Source: Robbsia betulipollinis | GTDB lineage: Bacteria; Pseudomonadota; Gammaproteobacteria; Burkholderiales; Burkholderiaceae | Assembly (NCBI RefSeq): GCF_026624755.1 | Contig: NZ_JAPMXC010000001.1 | Span: forward strand, 1,770,365-1,834,364 | Direction of reading: 5' to 3' | DNA length: 64,000 nt | Part shown: one piece after another, positions 55,145 to 63,787 of the stretch | How the letters are laid out: every line of letters begins with the position of its first letter | How positions within the stretch are numbered: position 1 is the stretch's first letter | Notes under the pieces: generated by a model | Told to the model about the DNA's origin: nothing | The model's database searches: none | What the model saw: only the letters and a program-made list of their open reading frames with translations | Translations under genes and position numbers: made by a program

Positions 55145-56746
55145 ATGACGTCGATCGTTCATGACCCCGCGGCAGGGCACGATCACTCGCACGATGTGCC
55201 GGTGGGCTGGCGCCGCTGGCTGCTGGCCACCAACCACAAGGATATCGGGACGCTGTACCTGATCTTTTCGTTCACGATGTTCATGGTGGGCGGTGTGATG
55301 GCGCTGATGATCCGCACCGAGCTGTTCGAGCCCGGCCTGCAGATCATGCGTCCCGAGTTCTTCAATCAGTTGACCACCAGCCACGGTCTGTACATGATCT
55401 TCGGCGCGATCATGCCGGCGTTCGTCGGTTTCGCGAACTGGATGATTCCGTTGCAGATCGGCGCGTCGGACATGGCGTTCGCGCGGATGAACAATCTGAG
55501 CTTCTGGCTGCTGCCGGTGGCGTCCCTGCTGCTGATCGGCTCGTATTTCGCGCCGGGCGGCGCGACCGCCGCGGGCTGGACGCTGTACGCGCCGCTGTCG
55601 GTGCAGATGGGACCGGGCATGGACATGGCGATTTTCGCCATCCACCTGATGGGCGCGTCCTCGATCATGGGCGGCATCAACATCATCGTCACCATTCTGA
55701 ATCTGCGCGCCCCCGGCATGACGCTGATGAAGATGCCGATGTTCGTCTGGACCTGGCTGATCACCGCCTTCCTGCTGATCGCCGTGATGCCGGTGCTCGC
55801 CGGCGCGATCACGATGCTGCTGTTCGACCGTCATTTCGGCACGGCCTTCTTCAACGCCGCGGGCGGCGGCGACCCGGTGCTGTACCAGCATATCTTCTGG
55901 TTCTTCGGGCATCCCGAGGTGTACATCATGATCCTGCCGGCCTTCGGCATGATCTCCGAGGTGATCCCGGCCTTCGCACGCAAGCCGCTGTTCGGCTATA
56001 GCTCGATGGTCTATGCAACCGCGTCGATCGCGATCCTGTCGTTTACGGTCTGGGCGCACCACATGTTCGCGACCGGCATGCCGGTTACCGGGCAATTGTT
56101 CTTCATGTACGCGACGATGCTGATCGCGGTGCCGACCGGCGTGAAGGTCTTCAACTGGACCGCGACGATGTGGCGGGGTTCGATGACGTTCGAGACGCCG
56201 ATGCTGTTCGCCATCGGCTTCCTGTTCGTGTTCACGATCGGCGGTTTCACCGGCGTGATCCTCGCGATCGCTCCGATCGATATCGCCGTGCATGGCACTT
56301 ACTACGTGGTCGCGCATTTTCACTATGTGCTGGTCGCCGGTTCGCTGTTCGCGCTGTTCGCTGCCTGGTATTACTGGTCGCCGAAGTGGACCGGCCGGAT
56401 GTACAACGAGACCCGGGGCAAGATTCACTTCTGGGTGTCGATGATCAGCTTCAACGTCACCTTTTTCCCGATGCACTTCCTTGGCCTCGCGGGCATGCCG
56501 CGCCGGTACGCGGATTACCCGGCGCAATTCACGGATTTCAACCAGATTGCGACGATCGGCGCGTTCGCCTTCGGGTTGATCCAGGTCTACTTCCTGTTTC
56601 TGGTGGCCCTGCCGATCTACCGCAAGGGCGACGACACGACCGAGGTGATCGGCAATAGCCCATGGGAGGGCGCGCAGGGGCTGGAATGGACGGTGCCGAC
56701 GCCGGCGCCGTTCCATACGTTCGAAAATCCTCCCACCGTCGAATGA
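55145..56746 (+). CDS. ctaD: cytochrome c oxidase subunit I
   Basis: 533 residues, aa3 type. The heme a3-CuB site is intact: WFFGHPEVYIMILPAFG (CuB His, cross-linked Tyr and D-channel Glu), WAHHMFATGM (the two further CuB His) and HFHYVLVAGS (heme ligands). IPLQIGASDMAFARMNNLSF is the D-channel entry and AVPTGVKVFNW contains the K-channel lysine. Shine-Dalgarno GAAGGAG. Complete active-site copper ligands make the absence of ctaG notable. Confidence 0.97.
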   Translation: MTSIVHDPAAGHDHSHDVPVGWRRWLLATNHKDIGTLYLIFSFTMFMVGGVMALMIRTELFEPGLQIMRPEFFNQLTTSHGLYMIFGAIMPAFVGFANWMIPLQIGASDMAFARMNNLSFWLLPVASLLLIGSYFAPGGATAAGWTLYAPLSVQMGPGMDMAIFAIHLMGASSIMGGINIIVTILNLRAPGMTLMKMPMFVWTWLITAFLLIAVMPVLAGAITMLLFDRHFGTAFFNAAGGGDPVLYQHIFWFFGHPEVYIMILPAFGMISEVIPAFARKPLFGYSSMVYATASIAILSFTVWAHHMFATGMPVTGQLFFMYATMLIAVPTGVKVFNWTATMWRGSMTFETPMLFAIGFLFVFTIGGFTGVILAIAPIDIAVHGTYYVVAHFHYVLVAGSLFALFAAWYYWSPKWTGRMYNETRGKIHFWVSMISFNVTFFPMHFLGLAGMPRRYADYPAQFTDFNQIATIGAFAFGLIQVYFLFLVALPIYRKGDDTTEVIGNSPWEGAQGLEWTVPTPAPFHTFENPPTVE

Positions 56747-56781
56747 CGGGCGCAGGGGCAGCCAGCGAGGATGAACCGATC

Positions 56782-56901
56782 ATGACGTTTCGCGACAAGG
56801 CCGCGCAAAAAGCGGCGAATCTGCGACTGGCGATGGTGCTCGTGGGCATCGTCGCCGTGTTTTTCTTCGGCGCGATGGTGCAGCACATGCTGGCGGACTA
56901 G
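56782..56901 (+). CDS. small cytochrome oxidase assembly protein, 39 residues
   Basis: MTFRDKAAQKAANLRLAMVL then a single membrane helix ending FFFGAMVQHMLAD. Short one-helix proteins of this kind follow ctaD in many betaproteobacteria and are annotated as oxidase small assembly protein. GAGGAT precedes ATG 56782. The next gene begins only 8 bp after its stop, with no ctaG between. Confidence 0.75.
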   Translation: MTFRDKAAQKAANLRLAMVLVGIVAVFFFGAMVQHMLAD

Positions 56902-56909
56902 GGGGGCGT

Positions 56910-57116
56910 ATGCGGGAGCCGGTCACACCATGGCATACGGGGATTCGCCGGTCGGTGGCGGCGGTCCTGTGGTCCTTCCTCGGCATTCGCAAGGGACGCG
57001 ACCAGGCGCGGGATTTCGCGCAGCTTCGTCCCCTGCATGTGGCGTTCGCGGCCGTGGCCTGCGCGGCGGCGCTGGTGGCGGGTCTGATCGTCCTGGTGCG
57101 CATCGTGACATCCTGA
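56910..57116 (+). CDS. DUF2970 membrane protein
   Basis: 68 residues. AAVLWSFLGIRKGRDQARDF is the DUF2970 signature; the C-terminal hydrophobic helix is AFAAVACAAALVAGLIVLVRI. It is usually found after ctaG in this operon; here it directly follows the 39-residue protein. Function unknown, presumed to be oxidase assembly. Shine-Dalgarno GGGGG is weak. Confidence 0.85.
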   Translation: MREPVTPWHTGIRRSVAAVLWSFLGIRKGRDQARDFAQLRPLHVAFAAVACAAALVAGLIVLVRIVTS

Positions 57117-57127
57117 CGCAGTGAGGC

Positions 57128-57241
57128 GCCGGCCGCCGCAGCGCCGGCCGCCGACCGCCGGCCGCCGGATCGCCGGCCGCCGGATCGCCGGCCGCCGGAT
57201 CGCCGGCCGCCGGATCGCCGGCCGCCGGATCGCCGGCCGCC
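57128..57241 (+). repeat. 15-bp GC-rich tandem repeat before ctaE
   Basis: Five exact 15-bp periods (GATC at 57168, 57183, 57198, 57213, 57228) with unit CGGATCGCCGGCCGC, plus two or three degenerate units before them. It lies between DUF2970 and ctaE, and its GGCCG/CGGCC arms can pair, so the mRNA leader of ctaE may fold strongly. An open frame through it encodes only IAGRR units and is not a gene. Confidence 0.93.
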
Positions 57242-57278
57242 GCGCTCGAATGAAACTGGAAGAAGTGGAGAATCTGCA

Positions 57279-58139
57279 ATGCGCGGTCCGAATCACCAAC
57301 TGCCGTATTACTTCGTGCCGCATCCCTCGCGGCATCCGCTCGCGGCGGCCCTGAGCCTGCTGTTGATGATGGGGTCTCTGGCGACCTGGATCAATGGCGA
57401 TGGGTGGGCGAAATACACGTTCTTCGCCGGCCTGTTCAGTCTGTTCTGGGTGGTCTACCACTGGTTCGGGGACGCGATCCACGAATCCGAGACCGGTCAT
57501 TACGGCAAGCGGGTCGACCTGTCGTTTCGCTGGAGCATGAGCTGGTTCATCTTCTCCGAAGTGATGTTTTTTCTCGGTTTCTTCGGCGCGCTGTTCTATG
57601 CCCGCCTGTTCGCCTTGCCGGATCTGGGCAGCCTGAGCGGCCGCCTGCTGTGGCCGGACTTCACCGCGGTCTGGCCGAATACGGGGCCCGCGGATCTGAT
57701 CACCCATTTCGGGTCGATGTCGCCCTGGCCGCTGCCGACGATCAACACGGCCTTGCTGCTCTCCTCCGGCGTGACGCTGACGGTCGCCCATCACGCGTTG
57801 CGTGCGAATCATCGCAGGAAGACCGCGATCTGGCTGGCCGCCACGGTCGGGCTGGGCGTGATATTCCTGTTCTGCCAGGGTTTCGAATACTTCCACGCGT
57901 ATCACGAACTGAACCTGAAGTTGACCTCCGGCGCCTATGGCTCGACCTTCTTCCTGCTGACCGGCTTTCACGGGTTTCACGTGATGCTGGGGGCGACCAT
58001 GCTGTCGGTGGTGCTGTACCGGGTCATCCGCGGCGATTTCACCCCGGAAAAGCATTTCGGCTTCGAGGGCGCCGCGTGGTACTGGCACTTCGTGGACGTC
58101 GTCTGGCTCGGGCTGTATATCGTCGTCTACTGGCTCTGA
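57279..58139 (+). CDS. ctaE: cytochrome c oxidase subunit III
   Basis: 286 residues, seven membrane helices. HQLPYYFVPHPSRHPLA start, FRWSMSWFIFSEVMFFLGFF, the long QGFEYFHAYHELNLKLTSG and HGFHVMLGATMLSVVLYR, ending WYWHFVDVVWLGLYIVVYW, are canonical. It stabilises subunit I proton uptake. GTGGAG precedes ATG 57279. The preceding 160 bp include the 15-bp array. Confidence 0.97.
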   Translation: MRGPNHQLPYYFVPHPSRHPLAAALSLLLMMGSLATWINGDGWAKYTFFAGLFSLFWVVYHWFGDAIHESETGHYGKRVDLSFRWSMSWFIFSEVMFFLGFFGALFYARLFALPDLGSLSGRLLWPDFTAVWPNTGPADLITHFGSMSPWPLPTINTALLLSSGVTLTVAHHALRANHRRKTAIWLAATVGLGVIFLFCQGFEYFHAYHELNLKLTSGAYGSTFFLLTGFHGFHVMLGATMLSVVLYRVIRGDFTPEKHFGFEGAAWYWHFVDVVWLGLYIVVYWL

Positions 58140-58161
58140 ACGTTTTTCGTCGTGCCCCGAG

Positions 58162-58183
58162 CGCCGCCCGCGGGCGGCGTTTT
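58162..58183 (+). terminator. intrinsic terminator after ctaE
   Basis: The 18-bp perfect palindrome with half-site CGCCGCCCG (58162-58179) is followed by TTTT. It ends the first part of the cox operon 23 bp after ctaE. Confidence 0.8.
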
Positions 58184-58251
58184 GCTTTCGGGCCGCGTCT
58201 GCTCCGCGCACGGCGCGCGGCGGTTTTCCCGGTCTGACATTCGCCGTGGAC

Positions 58252-58455
58252 TCAATACAGGGTGCCCGTGCTATGGATCCAGCCCATCCAGTTCGCGAAC
58301 AGGATGAACAGGAAGAGCGCGACCGAGAAGCCGACGCGCAGCGTCAGAGAATAGGCCATGCGCTTCGTCGTGCCGCGGTCGCGCATCATGAAAAACAGCG
58401 CCGAGCCCAGGCTGGCCAGGATCAACAAAAAGGCAATCGCGATGAGGATGCGCAT
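58252..58455 (-). CDS. twin-transmembrane protein (DUF2909)
   Basis: 67 residues. Two hydrophobic helices: ILIAIAFLLILASLGSALFF and a second around VGFSVALFLFILFANWMG, separated by RDRGTTKRMAYSLTLR. This is the DUF2909 family, a small protein repeatedly found opposite surf1 in betaproteobacterial cox loci. Function unknown. It diverges from surf1. Confidence 0.87.
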   Translation of the reverse strand: MRILIAIAFLLILASLGSALFFMMRDRGTTKRMAYSLTLRVGFSVALFLFILFANWMGWIHSTGTLY

Positions 58456-58530
58456 GGTGTCATCGGAACGGGAAGGTGAGGCATTATCGCATTTCCCCCG
58501 GGGCCGCCCGGCGCGGCGCCGAAGCCGCGC

Positions 58531-59325
58531 ATGAGGCGACCGCGCATTCGTGTGTGGCCGGCGGCGGCGCTGGTCGCCGTGATGGCCGTGACGATCGCGC
58601 TCGGATTCTGGCAGCGCGACCGCGCGCACCAGAAAGAGACGCGGCAACGCGCCATCGTCGCCTACGCGCACATGCCTGCGCGGCGGCTCGGGGCCGAACG
58701 CGTATCGCTTGCGGCCATCGCGTATCATCGGGTCGTGCTGCGCGGGCACTTCCTGGCCGACCGCGTGGTTTACCTGGATAACCGGTCGCACCAGGACCGG
58801 CCGGGGTTTCATGTGCTGATGCCCTTCGCCGTCACTGGCGGCGCGCCGGTGCTGGTCAATCGCGGCTGGTTGCCGCGCGACCCCGCGGAGCGCACGCGCA
58901 TCGCGCCGTACCGCACGTCGCCGGGCGAGATCGAGATCACGGGTCTGGCCCGCGCGGACGCCGGCCGGACGCTGATGCTGGCGGGCCAGACGCACGAGGC
59001 CGGTCAGCGCATCCGGCAGAACCTGGACGTCGTCGCATACGCTCGCGAAACCGGTCTCGCGCTGCAACCGTTCGTGCTCGTGCAGGACGGCGACGGTACG
59101 GCAGGCGCGGATGGACTGCTGCGCGACTGGCCGCCAGCGACGGCGGACGTCGCGCGCAACTACGGCTACATGCTGCAATGGTGGGGGATGGCCGCCGCGG
59201 CGCTGGGATTCGGCCTCTATCTGGCGTTCCGGCGCGAGGCACCCGCCGGGGGCCCGGACGCAGCGCGCGGGGCGGGACCGGCCGGCGCGCACGAGACTTT
59301 GGAAAGAAATGACAGTGAGCCATGA
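58531..59325 (+). CDS. SURF1 family cytochrome oxidase biogenesis protein
   Basis: 264 residues. Two membrane helices (AAALVAVMAVTIALGFWQ near the start and YMLQWWGMAAAALGFGLYLA near the end) flank a periplasmic domain; VLVNRGWLPRD is the central signature and YHRVVLRGHFL the first strand. SURF1 supports heme a insertion into subunit I. The stop lies 17 bp past the start of the SCO-like gene. Confidence 0.93.
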   Translation: MRRPRIRVWPAAALVAVMAVTIALGFWQRDRAHQKETRQRAIVAYAHMPARRLGAERVSLAAIAYHRVVLRGHFLADRVVYLDNRSHQDRPGFHVLMPFAVTGGAPVLVNRGWLPRDPAERTRIAPYRTSPGEIEITGLARADAGRTLMLAGQTHEAGQRIRQNLDVVAYARETGLALQPFVLVQDGDGTAGADGLLRDWPPATADVARNYGYMLQWWGMAAAALGFGLYLAFRREAPAGGPDAARGAGPAGAHETLERNDSEP

Positions 59326-59953
59326 TGAGCGCCGGCGTGCCGGCAAGACCGCCGCCGACCCGGGCGCGGCCGCGCCGAAGCCGCGCAGCCGCTGGACGCT
59401 GGTGCTGTTGCTGGCGGTCTGTGTCGCGCCGGTGCTGGCGTCCTACTTCACGTACTACGTAGTCAGGCCGGCCGGCGGATCCACGAACTACGGCACGCTG
59501 ATCGCGCCGCAACGCCCGATCCCCGCGACGCTGGCGCTGCGCAACGACGCGGGGCAGGTGGTGGCGATGCCCACGCTCAAGGGCAAATGGCTGATGCTCT
59601 CGGTGGACGCGAGCGCCTGCGAGGGGCGCTGCCTGCAAAAGCTGTATTACATGCGCCAGGTCCGGCTCACGCAGAACACCGACCGCGATCGGGTGCAACT
59701 GCTGTGGCTGCGCACCGACGACCGGCCGGTGCCGCAAAAGATCTGCGATGCCTACGGCGACGCGCAATTCTACGTCGCCGATGCGGCGGCGCTGGCGGCC
59801 TGGCTGCAGCCCGCGAAGGGCGACGGCATCGACCGTCATATCTATCTGGTCGACCCGAACGGCAATCTGATGATGCGCTTCCCCGATAACCCCGACCCGA
59901 GCCGCATCAAGCAGGATCTGACCCGGCTCCTGAAGTGGTCGGGTATCGGCTGA
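59309..59953 (+). CDS. SCO-like thioredoxin-fold protein of the cox operon
   Basis: 214 residues. One membrane helix (WTLVLLLAVCVAPVLASYF) anchors a periplasmic domain. C104-EGR-C108 in VDASACEGRCLQKLYYMRQV gives a CxxxC copper-binding pair like SCO proteins, and DRHIYLVDPNGNLMMRFP resembles their histidine region. The N-terminus is Arg/Pro-rich. Often left as hypothetical in this position between surf1 and ctaA. ATG 59309 overlaps surf1. Confidence 0.82.
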   Translation: MTVSHDERRRAGKTAADPGAAAPKPRSRWTLVLLLAVCVAPVLASYFTYYVVRPAGGSTNYGTLIAPQRPIPATLALRNDAGQVVAMPTLKGKWLMLSVDASACEGRCLQKLYYMRQVRLTQNTDRDRVQLLWLRTDDRPVPQKICDAYGDAQFYVADAAALAAWLQPAKGDGIDRHIYLVDPNGNLMMRFPDNPDPSRIKQDLTRLLKWSGIG

Positions 59954-60055
59954 GCCGCGAACGCTGGCGGCAACGGGCGCGGCACACGCCGCGCGCGGGC
60001 TCGAACCGGCTGTCGGGCGGAAAACGCCGCGCGCCGGCCGTACTGGATGACTCCG

Positions 60056-61177
60056 ATGTTCGTATTGCAATTGGCTTTGATTGGTCTGTGCGTCGCGCTG
60101 TTTCCGCTGTCCTATGTACTGGTCAAGGGCGACGCGGCGAAGTTTCGCAAACTGCTCTGGGTGACCACCTTCATCACGCTCGACCTGGTCATGTTCGGCA
60201 GCTTCACGCGCCTGACCGATTCCGGCCTGGGCTGCCCCGATTGGCCCGGCTGCTACGGCACCGCGTCGCCGTTCGTCGCGCACCATGCGATCCGCCTGGC
60301 CGAGGCGGCGATGCCGACCGGCCCGGTCACGATGACCAAGGCGTGGATCGAGATGACGCATCGCTACGTGGCGATGGCGGTGGGCGTGCTGATCATCGCG
60401 CAACTGCTGATCGTCGTGCTGCGCCGCCGTCAACTGCGCGTGTCCTGGCTCTGGCCGGCTGGTCTGCTGGCGCTGATCTGCGTGCAGGGCGCGTTCGGCG
60501 CGTGGACCGTCACCTTGAAGCTGCAGCCGGTGATCGTCACGATCCACCTGCTGCTCGGGCTGGCGCTGCTGGCGGGGCTCGGCTGGTTCGCCGCGAGCCA
60601 GACGCCGCAGCCGGCGCATGCGCCGGCGCGGGGTGCGGAGGTGCGGCGCTGGCGAACCGCCGCCGTCGCCGGTCTGTTGCTGCTGATCGTGCAGATCGCG
60701 CTGGGCGGGTGGGTCAGCACCAACTACGCCGTGCTCGCCTGCACCGATTTCCCGACCTGCAACGGGCAGTGGCTGCCGCCGATGGATTTCGCGCAGGGCT
60801 TCCATCTATGGCGCAAACTCGGCCTGACCGGAAACGGCGAGGTCATCGCGCAGGATGCGCTGGTGGCCATCCACTGGACGCACCGCACCTTCGCGGTGAT
60901 CGTCATCGCCTACCTGGCCTGGCTCGGCATCCGTCTGAAGCGTTTCGCGGTGCTGCGGGGGCCCGCGCGTCTGCTGTTGCTGATGACCGCCGTGCAGTTG
61001 CTCACCGGCCTGTCGAACATCGTGCTGAAATGGCCACTGTTGATCGCCGTCATGCACAACGGTGGTGCGGCGGTCATGTTGCTGTGTCTCATTATGCTAA
61101 ACTACCGCATCGCCTCGAGCCGACCCGGCCGACCCGGCTCCGCCGGCAAGGCGACCCGCACCGCCGTCACGCTGTGA
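60056..61177 (+). CDS. ctaA: heme A synthase (CtaA/COX15)
   Basis: 373 residues, eight membrane helices. [18 protein letters not shown] is the signature with the conserved cysteines; histidines in [32 protein letters not shown] and [13 protein letters not shown] are heme ligand candidates. It oxidises heme O to heme A. ATG 60056 is preferred (GGA at 8 nt); an ATG three codons earlier is possible. ctaB follows after 7 bp. Confidence 0.95.
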   Translation: MFVLQLALIGLCVALFPLSYVLVKGDAAKFRKLLWVTTFITLDLVMFGSFTRLTDSGLGCPDWPGCYGTASPFVAHHAIRLAEAAMPTGPVTMTKAWIEMTHRYVAMAVGVLIIAQLLIVVLRRRQLRVSWLWPAGLLALICVQGAFGAWTVTLKLQPVIVTIHLLLGLALLAGLGWFAASQTPQPAHAPARGAEVRRWRTAAVAGLLLLIVQIALGGWVSTNYAVLACTDFPTCNGQWLPPMDFAQGFHLWRKLGLTGNGEVIAQDALVAIHWTHRTFAVIVIAYLAWLGIRLKRFAVLRGPARLLLLMTAVQLLTGLSNIVLKWPLLIAVMHNGGAAVMLLCLIMLNYRIASSRPGRPGSAGKATRTAVTL

Positions 61178-61184
61178 CCGAGCC

Positions 61185-62096
61185 ATGGATAGCACAACTC
61201 TTTCTTCCCCCTCCGGTAGTCGCCTCTCCCAATATATCGCCCTCACCAAGCCGCGCGTCACGCAACTGGCGGTATTCTGCGCGGTCATCGGCATGTTCCT
61301 GTCGACCCGCGGCATGGTGCCCTGGTCGGTCCTGATCGGTGGCGGCATCGGCATCTGGCTGACCGCGGGCGCCGCGTTCGCGATCAATTGCCTGGTCGAG
61401 CAGAAGGTCGACGCGTTGATGCGCCGCACCGCGTGGCGGCCGTCCGCGCGCGGCGAGATCGGCAGCCGTCAGATCCTCGCGTTCTCGGCGGTGCTGGGCG
61501 CGGCGGGCGTATGGCTGCTCTACACCTTCACCAATCCCCTGACGATGTGGCTGACGATCGCGACCTTCGTCGGCTATGCGATCATCTACACGATCATCCT
61601 GAAGCCTTCGACGCCGCAGAACATCGTCATCGGCGGGGCGTCCGGCGCGATGCCGCCGGCGCTCGGCTGGGCCGCGGCCACGGGCGCGGTGCCCGGCGAC
61701 GCGTGGCTGCTGGTGCTGATCATCTTCATCTGGACGCCGCCCCATTTCTGGGCGCTGGCGCTCTACCGGCGCAAGGACTACCTGAACTCGGGTCTGCCGA
61801 TGCTGCCGAACACCCACGGCGAGCAGCTCACCCGCCTGCACATTCTGCTATACACGGTGGCCCTGTTCGCGGTGACGATGATGCCGTTCGCGTCGCGGAT
61901 GAGCGGCTATCTGTATCTCGCCAGCGCCATCGTGCTCGGCGGCCTGTTCCTGCGATATTCCTGGCAGATCTGGCGCACGTATTCGGACGACCTGGCGCGC
62001 CGCACTTTCCGTTTCTCGATTCTCTATTTGTCGCTGCTGTTCGCCGCGTTGATGCTCGACCATTACGCGCAAATGCTTTTCGGCAACGGTGTTTGA
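61185..62096 (+). CDS. ctaB: protoheme IX farnesyltransferase (heme O synthase)
   Basis: 303 residues, UbiA superfamily. [20 protein letters not shown] starts helix 1; the first prenyl-diphosphate site is [16 protein letters not shown] and the second [31 protein letters not shown] lies between. It makes heme O for CtaA. The stop overlaps the sco start by one base (TGATG). Confidence 0.96.
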   Translation: MDSTTLSSPSGSRLSQYIALTKPRVTQLAVFCAVIGMFLSTRGMVPWSVLIGGGIGIWLTAGAAFAINCLVEQKVDALMRRTAWRPSARGEIGSRQILAFSAVLGAAGVWLLYTFTNPLTMWLTIATFVGYAIIYTIILKPSTPQNIVIGGASGAMPPALGWAAATGAVPGDAWLLVLIIFIWTPPHFWALALYRRKDYLNSGLPMLPNTHGEQLTRLHILLYTVALFAVTMMPFASRMSGYLYLASAIVLGGLFLRYSWQIWRTYSDDLARRTFRFSILYLSLLFAALMLDHYAQMLFGNGV

Positions 62097-62737
62097 TGCG
62101 GCGCCGCCCGTTTCTGGCGTACCTGGGGGCGGGCGCATTGGCGAGCGCGCTGCTGGGGGCCTGCGGCAAGAAACCCCCGTCGTTCGACAATCTCGACATC
62201 ACCGATAACGGCAATTTCGATACGCACCTGGCGTTGCCCGATACGCACGGCAGGACGCGCACGCTCGCGGATTTCCGCGGCAAGGTGGTGGTGCTCTTCT
62301 TTGGCTATACGCAGTGCCCGGACGTCTGTCCGACCTCGCTGGCCGAACTCGCCGAGGCGAAAAAACAATTGGGGCGCGAGGGAGCGCGTTTGCAGGTGGT
62401 ATTCGTCAGCGTCGACCCGACGCGCGATACGCCGGCGATCCTCGCCCAGTACATGGCGGCGTTCGATCCCTCTTTCGTCGCACTGCGTCCGGTGGACGAT
62501 CTCGCGGTGGCGGCCGTCACGAAGCAGTTCCACATCTATGCGGCGAAGAGCGCCGTGCCGGGAACGCCCGCTTCCGGCGGGGGCGCGAATGGCGTCGCCG
62601 CGCAGCCGGCGTACACCGTCGATCACACGGCCGCGAGCTTCGTCTTCGATCCGAGCGGAAAGTTGCGGCTCTACGCCCGGGACGGGCAGGGCGTAGGGCG
62701 CTGGGTGCACGACGTCAGGCTTCTGCTGCAGGGCTGA
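62096..62737 (+). CDS. SCO1/SenC copper chaperone for CuA
   Basis: 213 residues. A lipoprotein signal (ASALLGACGKK, lipidated C23) precedes a thioredoxin fold with C74-PDV-C78 in FFGYTQCPDVCPTSL and the copper-ligand His in YTVDHTAASFVFD. SCO delivers copper to CuA of subunit II. A Gly/Ala-rich loop is present near residues 160-170. Last gene of the cox operon; convergent with rpoH. Confidence 0.95.
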   Translation: MRRRPFLAYLGAGALASALLGACGKKPPSFDNLDITDNGNFDTHLALPDTHGRTRTLADFRGKVVVLFFGYTQCPDVCPTSLAELAEAKKQLGREGARLQVVFVSVDPTRDTPAILAQYMAAFDPSFVALRPVDDLAVAAVTKQFHIYAAKSAVPGTPASGGGANGVAAQPAYTVDHTAASFVFDPSGKLRLYARDGQGVGRWVHDVRLLLQG

Positions 62738-62769
62738 ACGGGCCGCGCCCGCACCTGTGCGGCATGCGA

Positions 62770-62788
62770 GCCGGCGCGGCGCGCCGGC
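62770..62788. terminator. hairpin between convergent sco and rpoH
   Basis: GCCGGCGC (62770-62777), loop GGC, GCGCCGGC (62781-62788). A perfect 8-bp GC stem that could stop transcription from both sides; no U-tract. Confidence 0.45.
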
Positions 62789-62804
62789 GTAGGGACGCTC
62801 TCGC

Positions 62805-63725
62805 TTATGCGTACTCGGTCAGGGCACCGCGCATCTTCTTCATCGCACTGGCCTCGATCTGGCGAATGCGCTCCGCGGAGACGCCGAACTCGTCGGCGAG
62901 CTCATGGAGCGTCGAACCGCCCGAGCCGTCGTCCTCGACATTCAACCAGCGCGCCTGGATGATGCGACGGCTGCGCGAGTCCAGCGATTCGAGCGCGGTG
63001 GACAGGCCGTCCGACTGCAAACGGTCGAACTGGCGCGTCGCCAGCACTTCGCTTGGCTCCTGCCGGGTGTCCGCGAGATAGGCGATTGGCGCATACGTCT
63101 CCTCGCCATCGTCCACCTGGCCTTCCAGCGCGATATCGCCGCCCGACATCCGCCGTTCCATCTCGGCGACGTCCTCGCGCTTCACCGACAGTTCCTTCGC
63201 CAAGCCCGCTATTTCATCGGGCGTGAACGCGTGCAGGCCCTGCTTGTGACTGCGCAGATTGAAGAACAGCTTGCGCTGCGCCTTCGTGGTCGCGACCTTC
63301 ACGGTGCGCCAGTTGCGCAGGATGTATTCGTGGATCTCGGCCTTGATCCAGTGCATCGCGTATGACACCAGACGCACGTTCTGCGTCGGGTCGAAGCGCT
63401 TCACGGCCTTCATCAGACCGATGTTGCCTTCCTGGATCAGATCCGCGTGCGCCAGGCCGTAGCCCAGGTAATGACGTGCGATCGACACGACCAGACGCAG
63501 ATGCGACAGCACCAGGTGGCGTGCCGCATCGAGATTGTTCTGTTCACGGTAATCCCGCGCGAAACCCTGTTCCTCCGCCAGCGTCAGCAGGGGGATCCGG
63601 TTCACGGCCTGGATATAAGCATCGATATTGCCGATGTGCCCGGTCAGCAGGGACTTCGGCGTCAGCGCAAGGGCGCCGTCGCGCGCAGGCGCTGCAGAAA
63701 GGGTAGGGGACATGGCTGTGCTCAC
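62805..63725 (-). CDS. rpoH: RNA polymerase heat-shock sigma factor RpoH
   Basis: 306 residues. Region 2 has HLRLVVSIARHYLGYGLAHA and LIQEGNIGLMKAVKRFDP; the RpoH box is QRKLFFNLR at 150-158; region 4 ends with LADEFGVSAERIRQIEASAM. It directs transcription of heat-shock genes. The start is GTG at 63725, supported by AAAGGAG 6 nt upstream. A perfect CIRCE operator lies 36-62 bp upstream of the start. Convergent with the cox operon. Confidence 0.97.
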   Translation of the reverse strand: MSTAMSPTLSAAPARDGALALTPKSLLTGHIGNIDAYIQAVNRIPLLTLAEEQGFARDYREQNNLDAARHLVLSHLRLVVSIARHYLGYGLAHADLIQEGNIGLMKAVKRFDPTQNVRLVSYAMHWIKAEIHEYILRNWRTVKVATTKAQRKLFFNLRSHKQGLHAFTPDEIAGLAKELSVKREDVAEMERRMSGGDIALEGQVDDGEETYAPIAYLADTRQEPSEVLATRQFDRLQSDGLSTALESLDSRSRRIIQARWLNVEDDGSGGSTLHELADEFGVSAERIRQIEASAMKKMRGALTEYA

Positions 63726-63760
63726 GCGAACTCCTTTGTTAGCGGTCTACAGAGATAATT

Positions 63761-63787
63761 TTAGCACTCTCGGGACATGAGTGCTAA
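63761..63787 (-). promoter_or_regulatory. CIRCE operator (HrcA-binding site) upstream of rpoH
   Basis: TTAGCACTC (63761-63769), 9-bp spacer, GAGTGCTAA (63779-63787): an exact match to the CIRCE consensus. In bacteria CIRCE binds the HrcA repressor, which is usually tied to groESL and dnaK. Its position in the 5' region of rpoH implies HrcA repression of the sigma factor gene. Confidence 0.93.

Noticed and set aside
57121-57354. Open frame encoding repeated IAGRR
   Set aside because: Produced by the 15-bp tandem repeat staying in frame; it overlaps the start of ctaE and has no other content.
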